Shown one piece after another: positions 12,249-22,804 of a stretch of DNA of 64,000 nucleotides. The stretch is from Crotalaria pallida (lineage: Eukaryota > Streptophyta > Magnoliopsida > Fabales > Fabaceae), in contig CM075649.1 in assembly GCA_037953625.1 (NCBI GenBank), positions 93,067,290 through 93,131,289 on the forward strand, given 5' to 3'. The notes under the pieces are model-generated. The model was not told the DNA's origin, searched no databases, and saw nothing but the letters and a program-made list of their open reading frames with translations. Each line of letters starts with the position of its first letter. Within the stretch, counting starts at the first letter, position 1. The position numbers and the translations under genes were made by a program.

Positions 12249-13724
12249 ATGACTGATGTACCACCAGTTCAAAGGAGGAGGAGGGGCCGTCCAAGGAGGG
12301 TGCCAACAACAGAGGACCTGTGCCTCCACCTTGAAGCCAATAGAGCAGTAAGGTCCCCACAACCACCCCCTCCACCACCACCACCTCCTCCCCCACCCAC
12401 ACCTCCACCTCCGCCACCACCACCTCCCCCACCACCCCCAGAGTTTACCCACACCCACAGTGGACCTTACACCATCCACACTGGAGATACCTCAAATCCA
12501 ACTCAGCACCAGGAAGGAGGTCGGCGCGTGCAGCTACGCTCCCAACTCGGGGAAACCAACACAGAACAGCACCGCCAACTTGGCGAACGTGTCCACTCTG
12601 TCAGTACTACACATCGTTCTCACTCACGTCAATCTTCAAGCTCTCGTGATGCAGAGGTCTTGGCCATGATGAGACAGCAAATGAGGATCATAGAGCAGCA
12701 AGGCCAAGCCATAACAGATCTCCAGCAGCTTACCATGCAGCGTTTGGCTGAACGAGCCGTCATACAAGCTCCAGCCCCAAACGAACTTCCACAGCCTTTG
12801 GGATTTCCAGCTGAACGGGGCACTATGGTACCCCCAGCTCAAAACTTACCACCACCACCACCCCCGTTAACACCACAAACGTTAACAACACCACATACCG
12901 TCATCACCCAACTAACACCTACACCACCCCTCCGTGACCATCAACAACCCGACTTAGATAATTCTCACCCTGGACACCCTTTCACAGCAGCTGTGATGTC
13001 CTATGAACCACCATCAGGATACCTCGGACCTAGCAACATACCTAGGTATAATGGCTTGACAGATCCTCAAGAGCACGTACTCTCTTACGAGGGGGCTATG
13101 AACTTCTATGGCGGTGGAGATAGGCTCAAATGCCGAGCTTTCTCCATGACCCTCCAAGCTCCAGTTCTCCGATGGTATGCTACATTACCTAAGAATTCTA
13201 TTAACTGCTGGGCAGAGATGAAGCGCGCGTTTCTCAATAGGTACACTGCTAGCTGTGTGCAACCAAGATCCGACCACACACTAGCAACAGTGACACAAAA
13301 ACCTGACGAATCGCTACGTGCTTATCTACATAGGTTTCATAACGGGTCCAGCTCGGTTCCCAACTTATCTCCCGAGGTGGCCGTCCTCCTTTTTACTCAA
13401 GGTCTTGCAGAGGGAAGGTTCAAAGACTCACTAATAGGTAGGCCACCAAGAGATATGGTCGAGCTCCGACAAAGATCCGACAAGTATATCAACCTGGAGG
13501 AGTTCAGCAACGGTCAAACAAGCAGGATGGAGAAAGCCCAAGCTGCTTCACAGAATGCCCTTCCTCGAGGTCGCCCTCGAGGAAACAGGGACGAAAGAGG
13601 AGGAAGGGTAGACCAAGGTGACCGGCGACGTCCTCATGTTGGCCAGCAGGATGACCACCGACGTCCTTATGTCACCAAATATGATAATTATACCCCACTG
13701 ACAGGTCTGAGGTCGCAAGTATGA
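12249..13724 (+). pseudogene. gag: Tat element gag (ends at a premature TGA)
   Basis: Nucleocapsid precursor of the Tat element. The first true ATG is at 12249. A basic start (RRRRGRPRR) is followed by a proline run coded by CCA/CCT/CCC repeats (about 12360-12440), a Gln-rich stretch, then a Retrotrans_gag domain (about 13035-13510) with RWYATLPKNSINCWAEMKRAF and SLRAYLHRF. The TGA at 13722-13724 lies between the gag domain and the zinc knuckle, and the same frame stays open beyond it. The natural product is therefore a gag-pol fusion in one frame, and the TGA is best read as a mutation. Deliberate stop readthrough is a weaker alternative. Confidence 0.9.
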
Positions 13725-16700
13725 AGGGAAACCATGCAGACTGAACTCCGACATGTACCCAGGCCACCTTTCCTTAGAAACCAAAATAGCATCAGAGACA
13801 AATCTAAGTACTGCAACTTCCATGATGGGTATGGCCACCATACCGACCAGTGCACCTGGCTTCGAGACGTTATCAAAGACATGGTGAGACAGGGTAAGTT
13901 GCAACAGTACGTACGAGAAGCTGTGGAAAGAAGAGGCCGAAGACGGTCTCGGAGTCCGAACAGAGACAAAGGAAAAGCCAAAGCTGACCCATCCCCAGAA
14001 AAGAAAACCGACGAGCCACAACGAGTGAATATGGTCGTGGTGCAGGATTTGGATAAGTCACCGGAAAATTTCAGAGTCGAAACCATTTCGGGAGGTTTCG
14101 CCGGTGGTGGTGAGAAAAGATCAGAAAGGAAGAGGTATGTCAATCAAGTGTTAGCTGTTCATCATAAACCCATCTGTAAGAAACCATCTCGGAACATCGC
14201 CATTATTTTCTCTGATCAGGACATGGAGGACATCATCCCAGATCACAATGACCCAATGGTGATCACGACGTTGATTGGTAACTTTGAAGTCGCCCGAGTA
14301 TTCATTGATCAGGGAAGCTCGGCCGACATTCTTTTTCTCCACACCTTTCAAGCACTAAAGTTGAGGTCAGCCGACCTCGTCGAATTTGAAGGTAATCTTA
14401 TTAGCTTCACAGGAGAGGCGATTCGCCCCCTGGGAGCCATCCACCTCCCGGTGACCTTAGGCAAGCAACCTTCGGCCCGAACGGAGATCATTAAGTTTCT
14501 CGTTGTCAATTCAGAATCCCCCTATAATGTGATACTGGGAAGAACTTGCCTGCAAGCCTTTGGGGTGGTCGTTTCAACGGTGCATTTAGCTATGAAATTT
14601 GTTGGTTCAGACGACAAGGTCGTCACTGTCAAAGCCGACCAGGTAAGGGCCCGACTCTGCTACAACGCGAGTCTACGGGAAATAAAAAAGAAACAAGAAG
14701 AAGAGCTGACTGGTCTGACGTTGGCCAAAGGAAGAGTTTTATTAGCTGAGTTGGATGTTCGGGCCAAACAGGATGATCTTAGGCCTTCCCCTCAGGGGAA
14801 GTGGTTGACAATTCCCATTGATACTTCTGATCCCAACAAAACTGTTAAGGTGGGAGCCGACCTCCCTCAGAAAATCCAAGTCGAGATCATCAACCTGTTA
14901 AGGGCCAACCGAGATTTGTTTGCTTGGACCTCGGCCGACATGCCGGGGATTGATCCTAACTTCATCTGTCATAAGCTCAGCGTGGATCCGAAAGCAAAGC
15001 CAGTAGCACAAAAGAAAAGAAGAGTTGGAGCAGAAAAAGCAAAAGTGATTCAGGAGAAGGTCTCCGAGTTACTCGAAGCGGGATTCGTCAGAGAGGTGCC
15101 ATATGCTGAGTGGGTTGCAAACACAGTCTTGGTAAGGAAGGCAAACGGCAGTTGGAGGATGTGTGTGGATTACACCGACCTCAATAAAGCCTGCCCCAAG
15201 GATCAGTACCCGCTGCCAATCATAGATCAGCTCATTGATAGTTCGGCAGGCTACCAACTGTTGTCATTTACAGATGCCTACTCAGGATACAATCAGATCC
15301 CGATGTATCCTCCCGACCAGGATAAAACCACATTCACGACTGGAAAGGCGACATATTGCTATACTGTTATGCCTTTTGGTCTTAAGAATGCAGGAGCAAC
15401 CTATCAAAGAATGATGAACAAGGTCTTTGATGGTATCATTGGCACCACCATGGAGGTTTACATTGATGACATGATTACAAAGAGCAAGAAAAGGGAGGAC
15501 CATGTCCGAGATCTGACCATGGTGTTGGAAAGGGTAAGGGCGCACAGTATGAGGCTGTACCCAGAAAAGTGCACCTTCGGGGTCCCTGCGGGCGCCTTCC
15601 TCGGCTTCATGCTATCCGAGAGGGGGATAGAAGCAAACCCCGACAAGTGTCGGGCTATTTTAGAGATGAGGAGTTCTGCCGATCTTAAAGGGGTGCAACA
15701 GTTAACAGGCAGAATGGCAGCACTGTCAAGGTTTCTCCCTCAAGTCGCAAAAAAGGCTTTACCCTGGTACCAACTTTTGAAAAAAGGAACAACTTTCAAT
15801 TGGGATCAAAACTGTGAAGCATCTTTCTTGGCACTTAAAGAGTATTTAGCTTCTCCCCCAGTCCTCTCCAGTCCTTTGCAGGGAGAGAGTCTTTTCATTT
15901 ATTTATCTGTTGGTGATTTAGCCCTCAGCTCGGTGTTGGTCCGAGATGAGGGTAGAAATGAGTTTCCCATTTACTTCATAAGCCGAGCTCTACAAGGTCC
16001 CGAGCTCCGATATTCCAAGGTTGAAAAATTCGCATTTTGTTTGATCCTCGCTGCACGGCGGCTACGACAATACTTTCAGAGTCATCCCATTGTCGTAAGA
16101 ACCGCCCAGCCCATTAAGCAAGTTCTTCAGAAGCCCGACCTCGCCGGGAGAACGATGGCGTGGGCAGTCGAACTTTCCGAGTTCGATATTTCCTACGAAC
16201 CGAGGAGGGCAATTAAATCACAAGCGTTGGCAGATTTCGTGTCCGAGTTCACAGAGCCCCACCAAAGCTCTAGCTCGGACACTTGGGTAATATATGTTGA
16301 TGGTTCAAGCAATCAGAAGGGAACAGGAGCCGGGGTGATCTTGGAAAACGCGGAAGGTCTCAGCATCGAATATTCCCTGAAATTCGAGTTCTTAACCTCG
16401 AATAATCAGGCTGAGTACGAAGCGGTCCTTGCTGGCCTCCGTATGGCTAAAGAGCTCGGAGAAGTTGAAGTTCAAGTATTAAGTGACTCCCAGTTAGTAG
16501 TTTCCCAAGTCATCGGAGACTACCAAGCAAAAGAGCCTGTTCTGCAAAAATATCTTGATAAAGTTAAGACTCTGGCTCAGGACTTTGCCAAATTCTCCAT
16601 CACCCACATTCCCCGTTGCTCAAATTCCCGCGCTGATGTGCTTTCCAAGCTGGCGAGCACAAAAGGAGCAGGGAATAACAGAAGCCTAATTCAAGAACAG

Positions 16701-16814
16701 ATTTCGGCCCCTAGTGTAATAATGGCTATTGCTGTATCACCGAACTGGATGCATCCGATCAGGGCCTATTTAGAGCATGGAATACTCCCCGCCGACCAGA
16801 AGGAAGCGAAGTAA
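13725..16814 (+). pseudogene. pol: Tat element pol: zinc knuckle, protease, RT, RNase H, second RNase H
   Basis: Continues in the gag frame. A knuckle-like CNFHDGYGHHTDQC lies near 13815-13855. The aspartic protease has the variant FIDQGSSADIL near 14300, as usual in Tat. The RT contains the LSFTDAYSGYNQI region near 15264 and the catalytic VYIDDM near 15456 (YxDD with Ile). The RT-linked RNase H follows (about 15830-16240), then a separate archaeal-type RNase H starting WVIYVDGSSNQKGTGAGV (about 16285-16660). The duplicate RNase H is diagnostic of the Tat lineage. The frame closes with TAA at 16812-16814, before integrase, in a position where family members read through, so this is a nonsense mutation. 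About 1,030 codons are open. Confidence 0.92.
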
Positions 16815-17980
16815 CTGACCAGAAAAGTGGCCGAGTACGTCATTGTTGATGGAATCCTCTACAGGAGAGGAATGTCTTCCCCACTCCTCCGATGTCTCAC
16901 CGCCGAGGAAGCCCAAGAAACCTTGAACAAGGTTCATGGAGGAATGGGGAGCCACCATGTGGGAGGCAAGTCCTTAGCAAGGAAAGTATTAAGGGCTGGT
17001 TATTTTTGGCCTACCTTGGTAACAGATTCCATCGATCATGTCAGAAAGTGTCCTCAGTGCCAATTTTTTAGTGATGTGTACCAGAAGCCCGCTGAGGAAC
17101 TCCATTCTCTAGCTTCCCCTTGGCCTTTTAGTATGTGGGGAATGGACATTGTGGGACAGTTCCCAACAGCTCCAGGTCAACTATGGTTCATTGTGGTAGC
17201 AGTAGACTACTTTACTAAGTGGATTGAGGCTGAACCATTAGCAACCATCACTTCTGCAAGAATCCAAAATTTTTTTGTAAACAAGTCATCTCTCGTTTCG
17301 GACTTCCACTCACTCTGATTACTGACAATGGTAGCCAGTTTGCTGCCAACAACTTTCAAATATTGGCTGAAAACCTCGGAATCTCTCATCGGTTCTCCTC
17401 GGTCGAGCACCCCCAGACTAATGGGCAAGCCGAAGCTGCTAATCGGGCTATTGTTGATGGCCTCAAAAAGAGAATTACACAGGCTAAGGGAGTATGGGCC
17501 GATCTGCTACCTGAGTTCCTTTGGTCTATCAGGACCACAGTACAGACCTCAACAGGAGAGACCCCTTTTAGACTCACTTACGGCTGTGACGCGGTCATCC
17601 CCATCAAAAAAAGGATCCATACCTTCCGAATGAGGGACAGGCCCGTGGAAGAAAATGAGAATCTGATCAAAGAAGACCTAGTATTGGCCGAGGAGATCAG
17701 ATAAGCCGCTTCAGTTAGAGAGAAGAAAGCGAAGGAAAGACAAGCCAAGCATTACAACAAGTCATTGCAACCCAGGTCCTTCGAGGTCGGAGACCTCGTA
17801 CTTCGAAGAGCAGACATTGGTCTCAAGAATCGAAGGGATGGAAAATTTGCCCAGAATTGGGAGGGCCCCTACAGAGTCGTTTCAAAAACCTACTCTGGGG
17901 CATACAAGTTAGAAACCCTCGATGGAGTCGAGCTCAAGAATTCCTGGAACGTTGCGAAGTTGAGAACCTATTTCAGCTAG
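16815..17980 (+). pseudogene. pol: Tat element integrase (frameshift and stop)
   Basis: The integrase joins cDNA to the host chromosome. A His-His-Cys-Cys zinc domain ends in HVRKCPQCQ (about 16935-17060). The core has the first acidic residue in MDIVGQF, the second in LITDNGSQF and Glu in HPQTNGQAEAANR. The C-terminal GPYRV region ends at 17980, with no chromodomain. The frame slips by one base at about 17278-17281 after a T run, apparently a lost A. A TAA at 17702-17704 interrupts the new frame. Non-functional as it stands. Confidence 0.9.
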
Positions 17981-19073
17981 GATTACCTCGGATATTATCA
18001 GCAATCACCTGCACCTTAAGCTCAAGTTCAAGTTTAAGTTCATTTTAGTTTCTGTTAAAGTCTTTACGTCTGCTTCCTTTATTTACATCTTGTTCCATTG
18101 TTATATACTCACTTTTAAATTCCCTAAATGGCAATGAACTCATATTTATGATCTATGAAATAGTACAAGCTTGCCCTTACTCAAGTGCCACAGTTCTATA
18201 TACGTACGTACTAGCTTCTCATTTAGCACTAGCCACCTAAATGTTGCATGGCGCTATGTACAGTCAACATCTTGTAAATAAGATCGGCTCATATGCACAG
18301 TGTACAAGGGACACCCGATAAAGTACAGCTTGCTGTGAAATGTTCTCACATAACTTCACTCAACAACCTCTTTCACATCAGGGACGAGGACACCCACCTT
18401 GGCTATGGTGGGTGGATTCGAGATCCCTACTGTATGCACTTATATACAGTACCTTTTTTCAGAGGAAAACTTATAAGATTACTGCATTTACTGAGTCGTC
18501 CGAGCACAACCTAATTATTTATGTTAAGTTTTAATGAAGGACAGCAAAAGTGTCTTTATTACGAGTTTTTCAGGTCCGATTAAATCCGAATACAACAAGT
18601 AAAAAAGGACTTGTATTCTTAAAAACTAATTTTACTCGGTTACTTAACAGTTGACCACAGCTCAAGTCCGACTAAGTCCGATCAAAACAGTCAACTAAAC
18701 GAAGTGCAACAAGTCTTAAGGACTTGCGTTTTTAACAGAAAAAGTTTCCTTCATGACCTGACAACCAATCGCAATTCGGATCCGAGGTATCAATAGCGAA
18801 CATGCAACGAGTTAACAATATAAACTCGCATTATGCAACAAGTTAAAGAAAACTTGCATAAAAACGATATCAGATACAGTATATATGCAACAAGTTAGAA
18901 CGAAAAACTTGCATAAAAATGACATGATGCAACAAGTTGAACAAGATAGAACTTGCATTAAACGAAACCAAATGTTATACAAAGACAAAGACAGCAAAAT
19001 AAAGTAGTTCCAATGCTGTCAAATATGTTGTACAAAAACATTAACAAAATACAAGCCGCCCAGCATAAGGGAC
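17981..19073 (+). other. non-coding spacer of the Tat element with hairpin motifs
   Basis: About 1.1 kb between integrase and the 3' end of the antisense gene. No coding potential is seen. Bases 18588-18958 hold six related hairpins described separately; the rest has no recognisable content. Long spacers here are usual in Tat elements with extra ORFs. Confidence 0.7.
18588..18958 (+). repeat. six dispersed hairpin motifs (ATGCAACAAGTT ... AACTTGCAT)
   Basis: Six units pair an ATGCAACAAGTT-like arm with an AACTTGCAT-like arm after 7-12 nt: 18588/18618, 18704/18729, 18801/18832, 18833/18859, 18884/18914 and 18926/18958. In each, one arm lacks three bases and would leave a bulge. Arm changes are often matched: ACGAGTT goes with AACTCG, and TACAACAAGT goes with ACTTGTA. 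Confidence 0.65.
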
Positions 19074-20093
19074 TTACGTTGTGTCATCTTCAACATCGGA
19101 AAGCTGGACCTTAGTCGGATCGAACTCCTCCTTGGGTTTCTCTTCCAAGGGGTTGGGAAGGTTCTCTTCAGGTTGATCGAGATCCACCTCGGCTCCGTCT
19201 TTTTCAAAATCCACCATCTTCCCATCTTCGACCCCAAACCCAGCACTGGCGCCGATAACCCGAAGTCGGATCTCCTTGTTCAAGAATTGAATCTGCTCAA
19301 CAGCACTGGCAAAGATCTTGCTTCCTCCCTTCTCAAAATCGAAGGTTGCCTCTGCCACAGCTATCTTATGTTTCAATGCTTGAGCAGCTCTTTTCTTCAG
19401 CATAGATCGGACTCTCTCAACCTCGGCAAGGCCCTCCTGCCGACCTACTTCTTTATCAGTCTCCTCCGCCTTTCGAGCATCTTCTTTAACTTGGGCTAGC
19501 GCTTCCTCATGGTTTTTGAGAAGCTCCTCCATTTGTTGACGGTGCTTCTCCTCCAGTTCAGCCAGTTTCTGGTCGGCAACATTTCGACTACTCCTCAAGT
19601 CAGCCACCTCCGCCGCCAACTTGGCTCTGGCCTTCTTCTTAGCAGGTGATACACCCTCCGCTACGTCATCAGCCACATCCGCCAACACATTGAACATGGT
19701 GGTTGACCGCTTCAGTTGGCAGGCAAGCTCTTCGGCCATTCTCTTCCACTCCGCCCCGGACATCTTGATCAAAGTGTCCTTGACCGAGGGTTTGACAGTG
19801 GTGGTCGGCGGCCTTGGGAGAATATCGGTTCCCTTCCTTGGACCTGACGATGAAGGGGGGGATCAGCAGCAGTTACCACCTCGGTGATAAGGCTCGGGGA
19901 CCGAGGAGGAGGAGGGGCAAGAATCACTGCAGGAGGAGTAGGATGCGGCCGAGGAGCCAAGTCTGTGGAGGTCGTGTCGATAGAGACCTCGGCAGACGCG
20001 GTTTCATTGGAAGGGCTATCCGTCCTCTTCCTCTTTCGGGCCTCCATCGCAGCTTTGAGTGCCTTTGACGACATGTCCGACCAGTAGTTGTCT
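19074..20093 (-). pseudogene. antisense gene of the Tat element, coiled-coil exon (frameshifted)
   Basis: 3' exon of a gene on the opposite strand to gag-pol. The predicted acceptor is TTTTCAG just upstream of 20093, and the protein begins NYWSDMSSKALKAAMEARKR. A Pro/Thr-rich stretch follows, and a 1-nt slip at a run of seven G (19855-19861) moves the frame. The remaining 232 codons (19772 to 19074) are a long Lys/Glu/Ala-rich coiled coil with EELLKNHEEALAQVKED, and an acidic tail ending DVEDDTT. Coiled-coil C termini are known in antisense extra ORFs of Tat elements; function unknown. The splice site is inferred from consensus only. Confidence 0.7.
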
Positions 20094-20166
20094 GAAAACA
20101 AAAGAATAAAGAAAATCATTCAGAAAGTTGAAATAAAAAATACAAGTGCAAGAGTAAAGTTAACTA

Positions 20167-21080
20167 CCAATCTTTGTAACGACTTCATTATCCGGACACT
20201 TCATAAACACCCCGATATCGAGCTGGAATTTCCTGACCCGGTACTCGGACTGAAAGTGGTTGGCCGTTACAGCTTCATCGGCGTCAAGTGTTGCTCCCGA
20301 CCATCTCTGCGGTGTGCCGACGTGGCGAGTGAAGAACTCCTGGGTCCACTCTAAGGGGAACTTCGGTCCCGTCTCGGCCCGAAACCAAGGTCGCCCCGCG
20401 CCCACATACTTATACTTAAAAAATCTTGGCTTGAAATGCTTCCAAGAATCCGTGAACATGCCGAAGAGCCCGAAATGACCTCGAGCCTTGGTCGACACCC
20501 AAAGCCGACCAGTTACCCCTTCTTTGTTACTCACGAATGGGTTGTACAGCCATAAGAAAAGCCGAACTGTACACACCAACCCTTTGGCTCCACAGTATTT
20601 TTGGAAGGCTCGAAGAAATGACCAAGTGTTGGGGTGTAGTTGGGAAGGAGCCAGTCCGAGTTCATTTAAAACCCTCATTTCCAAATCAGTGAAAGGGAGG
20701 GTCACTCCGAGGTTCTGTATCAGGTCGGCGTAGAAGAAAGAGGAGTTTTCATCGGTCCGCGAGCATATCCTATCGTTCATGGAGCAAGGCAAAACCTCAT
20801 AAGAATCTCCAGTGGTATCCCCAGAGCATGGCAGCATAGCCCTCTTCACGTCTGCGAGCTTGTCCTCGGAATCTAAGTTGGACCGAACTCCTTTGGGCTC
20901 AACATCAACCCACTGATAGTGAGCAGCATCAGGAGGTGCGGGGTAGAGCTCGGGTCGGCTGATGCACTTCCGGGGTGGCATGTTACCTGTGGAAGAACAG
21001 GGGAACTCAGCGTTAGTCCTACGGGTTACGAAAAATAACCCCCCAGAAAACCCCCTCGAGTTGTTCCGAGGGGCGAGCAT
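20167..21080 (-). CDS. antisense extra ORF of the Tat element (putative gypsy-type transposon domain)
   Basis: The main exon of the antisense gene. Translation likely begins either at the ATG at 20981 (MPPRKCISRPELYP), after an acceptor-like TTCTTCCACAG, or in an upstream exon. The core, LPFTDLEMRVLNELGLAPSQ and following residues (about 20730-20560), then LWVSTKARGHFGLFG and WKHFKPRFFKYKYV, resembles the plant domain annotated as putative gypsy-type transposon (Transposase_28 family). I make that link from memory of the pattern. A donor-like TTG|GTAGTTAAC near 20166 and the acceptor at 20094 would define an intron of about 73 bp. Extra antisense genes between pol and the 3' LTR are a known feature of some Tat elements; their role is not known. 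Confidence 0.7.
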
Positions 21081-21420
21081 CTCCCTTCTTCCGCAGGAAC
21101 CCCTCGCTCAAACAGCCTCTCTCTCTCCATCATTTCAAAATCGCGACGCTCCCTACCATCGATGAACTCAGCCCAGGCATACTGTTTTACCCACTCTCTC
21201 TGCTCTTTCCAATCCCGAGAGTAGATGACCTCGATGGGATCGACCTCCAAGACTTGTTTCTCAAACTTCTGCCTATACTCTACTGGCGACGAAGCGTCTC
21301 GTCTTCCTCTGTCGAGGATCAGGACGAGGAGGAGGAGCCGTCCTCCTCCTCATTGCTGCTGGTTGACAAGGAAACCACCCCTACCCATTTCCTAAACCAC
21401 TCTCTATTCCTACTCATCTT
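21026..21420 (-). pseudogene. possible 5' exon of the Tat antisense gene (broken)
   Basis: A candidate start lies at about 21418 (MSRNREWF...), followed by a Glu/Ser-rich stretch. The frame is broken near 21310-21290, after which EVDPIEVIYSRDWKEQREWV reads well from 21250. The link to the next exon is unclear: no convincing donor can be chosen by eye. Confidence 0.4.
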
Positions 21421-22169
21421 CCTACTTCCCCAATCCACTCCTTTGGGTTTCTGAAAAATAAGAACAAAAACAAAAATCAAAAACTCTCCAAAGGCCTAAA
21501 CACTCCCAACCCAAGAGCGCCAAAACCCCGAGATTATTTACCAAAATCAAAATCTCAAAACCCATGATCTTAGCAATAAAACACAAAACAACGAGGGGAA
21601 ACTGTCCTACTTCCATAAGAACAGAAACAAAAGCAAAAAATATCGACCCCTCCCACGCAAACCAAAATGCAGTAAAGGAAGAAGAATAAAGAAATGACGA
21701 AGGAGAAGAAGTGAGTACCTTAAAAGAGTGGAAAAGCTACGAGAAAGGAGGTTGCAATGGTAAGAAACGGTCTCAGGTAGGTGAGGAGCAGTCTTCGTAT
21801 GAGAGAAAGTGTAACAGTTGGTGAGAGAAAGAGGAACAGTTTGTATGAGAGAGGGAAAAGTTGAAGATGAGAAACCGTCTTCCCCCTCTTTTCCGAAACG
21901 TGGGCTTGGCCTAATAGCCCAACCCAGCATGCAACCATACACACTGAGACGCGTGGTGCAAAGCGAGTGGAGCGGCAGACCTTAAGCAACGTGGCAATAA
22001 TGGCGACGCATCGTTTAACGTGGTTTCTGACACATGTCAGATATGGAGAAAGCAAACGTCACGTCGGAGCAGGTGAAAGGACAGCTTTCAAATCTGCTCA
22101 CTCAAAGCGGAAGGACAACAGAGACAGCTGGATCCAGCTATCGGCGACTCCTCTCCCGAACTCCCCGGA
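21421..22169. other. non-coding region between antisense gene and PPT
   Basis: Probably holds the promoter and 5' UTR of the antisense gene; its minus strand is pyrimidine-rich near 21720-21840. No clear TATA box or ORF with recognisable domains is seen. Confidence 0.45.
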
Positions 22170-22308
22170 ACCTCGGAACAAGGTTTGAATAGCCTTGACC
22201 GAGCTGGGGGGCTTATGTGGCGGACTTTGAAAAAGGTCCTGACCCAAGACCTCGGAGCAAGGCGTGAATAGCCATGACCGAGCTGGGGGGCTTATGTGGT
22301 GGACTCGG
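22170..22308 (+). repeat. duplicated PPT plus U3 start of the Tat element (79-bp period)
   Basis: Bases 22170-22229 and 22249-22308 are two copies of a 60-bp segment containing CGAGCTGGGGGGCTTA followed by TGTGG(C/T)GGACT. The second copy is the true PPT (22281-22294) and LTR start (22295). The first carries a complete PPT-like tract (22202-22215) and a decayed LTR start (22216). Confidence 0.85.
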
Positions 22309-22804
22309 CTTAGCCGAGCTCCTCGGAACCCTCGCTCAGGGCCTGATGACCCTGTAGGAAGCACTCTGTGTGCTTGGCCGAGCTCAAAAGCTCAACGGCC
22401 GAACAGACACCAGACACGGGCCGACCTTATTCTCCTACCAAGGTCCGACCTCCTTGTCCGACACCACGCAAAGATTCCGATACCAAGGACAGGATGACAT
22501 GCACATCTTATCCACAAGGACAACTCATCCACTCATAGCTCATTACAGGCTGGCCCTACTTGGGCCTCAAGCAAGCCCATTAGGGCAACCAGCTCCCCCC
22601 TATAAGTAGCTCCGTACTACATGGGGCTCAGGTATGTCCTCTAACCCTAATTGTCACCTTCACACACCAGTGATTAGGGTTACTTCTTGGCTCTCTACCT
22701 TGCCACCTGAGGACACCCACAAACATCACAGATAAACCCTAGACAGAGGCCTCCTTAAGGTCTTCTTCCCTAACCTTAAGGTCCTCTCAGTCTTGGACAT
22801 CACA
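22295..22804 (+). repeat. 3' LTR of the Tat element
   Basis: A 510-bp LTR, three bases longer than the 5' copy owing to a CTT insertion near 22685. The target duplication ATGAT follows at 22805. Confidence 0.95.

Larger units (their letters stand above)
11687..22804 (+). mobile_element. complete Tat-lineage Ty3/gypsy retrotransposon (degenerate coding)
   Basis: An 11,118-bp element with LTRs at 11687-12193 and 22295-22804, both beginning TGTGGTGGACT and ending ACATCACA, flanked by a perfect 5-bp target duplication ATGAT (11682-11686 and 22805-22809). Order: 5' LTR, PBS, gag, protease, RT, RNase H, second RNase H, integrase, long non-coding spacer, antisense gene, PPT, 3' LTR. The second RNase H and the absence of a chromodomain place it in the Tat lineage. 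By hand count the LTRs differ at about 10 sites plus a 3-bp indel (about 2%), roughly 0.75 million years if 1.3e-8 substitutions per site per year is assumed. The polyprotein has at least three stops and one frameshift, so it is not autonomous. Confidence 0.95.

Noticed and set aside
12360..12440. Proline-coding CCA/CCT/CCC run as a possible sequencing artefact or microsatellite
   Set aside because: It keeps the gag frame open and such Pro-rich linkers are plausible in Gag; treated as part of the gene.
13722..13724. Gag stop as programmed readthrough
   Set aside because: The zinc knuckle lies after the stop and other stops and a frameshift occur in pol, so decay explains it better.
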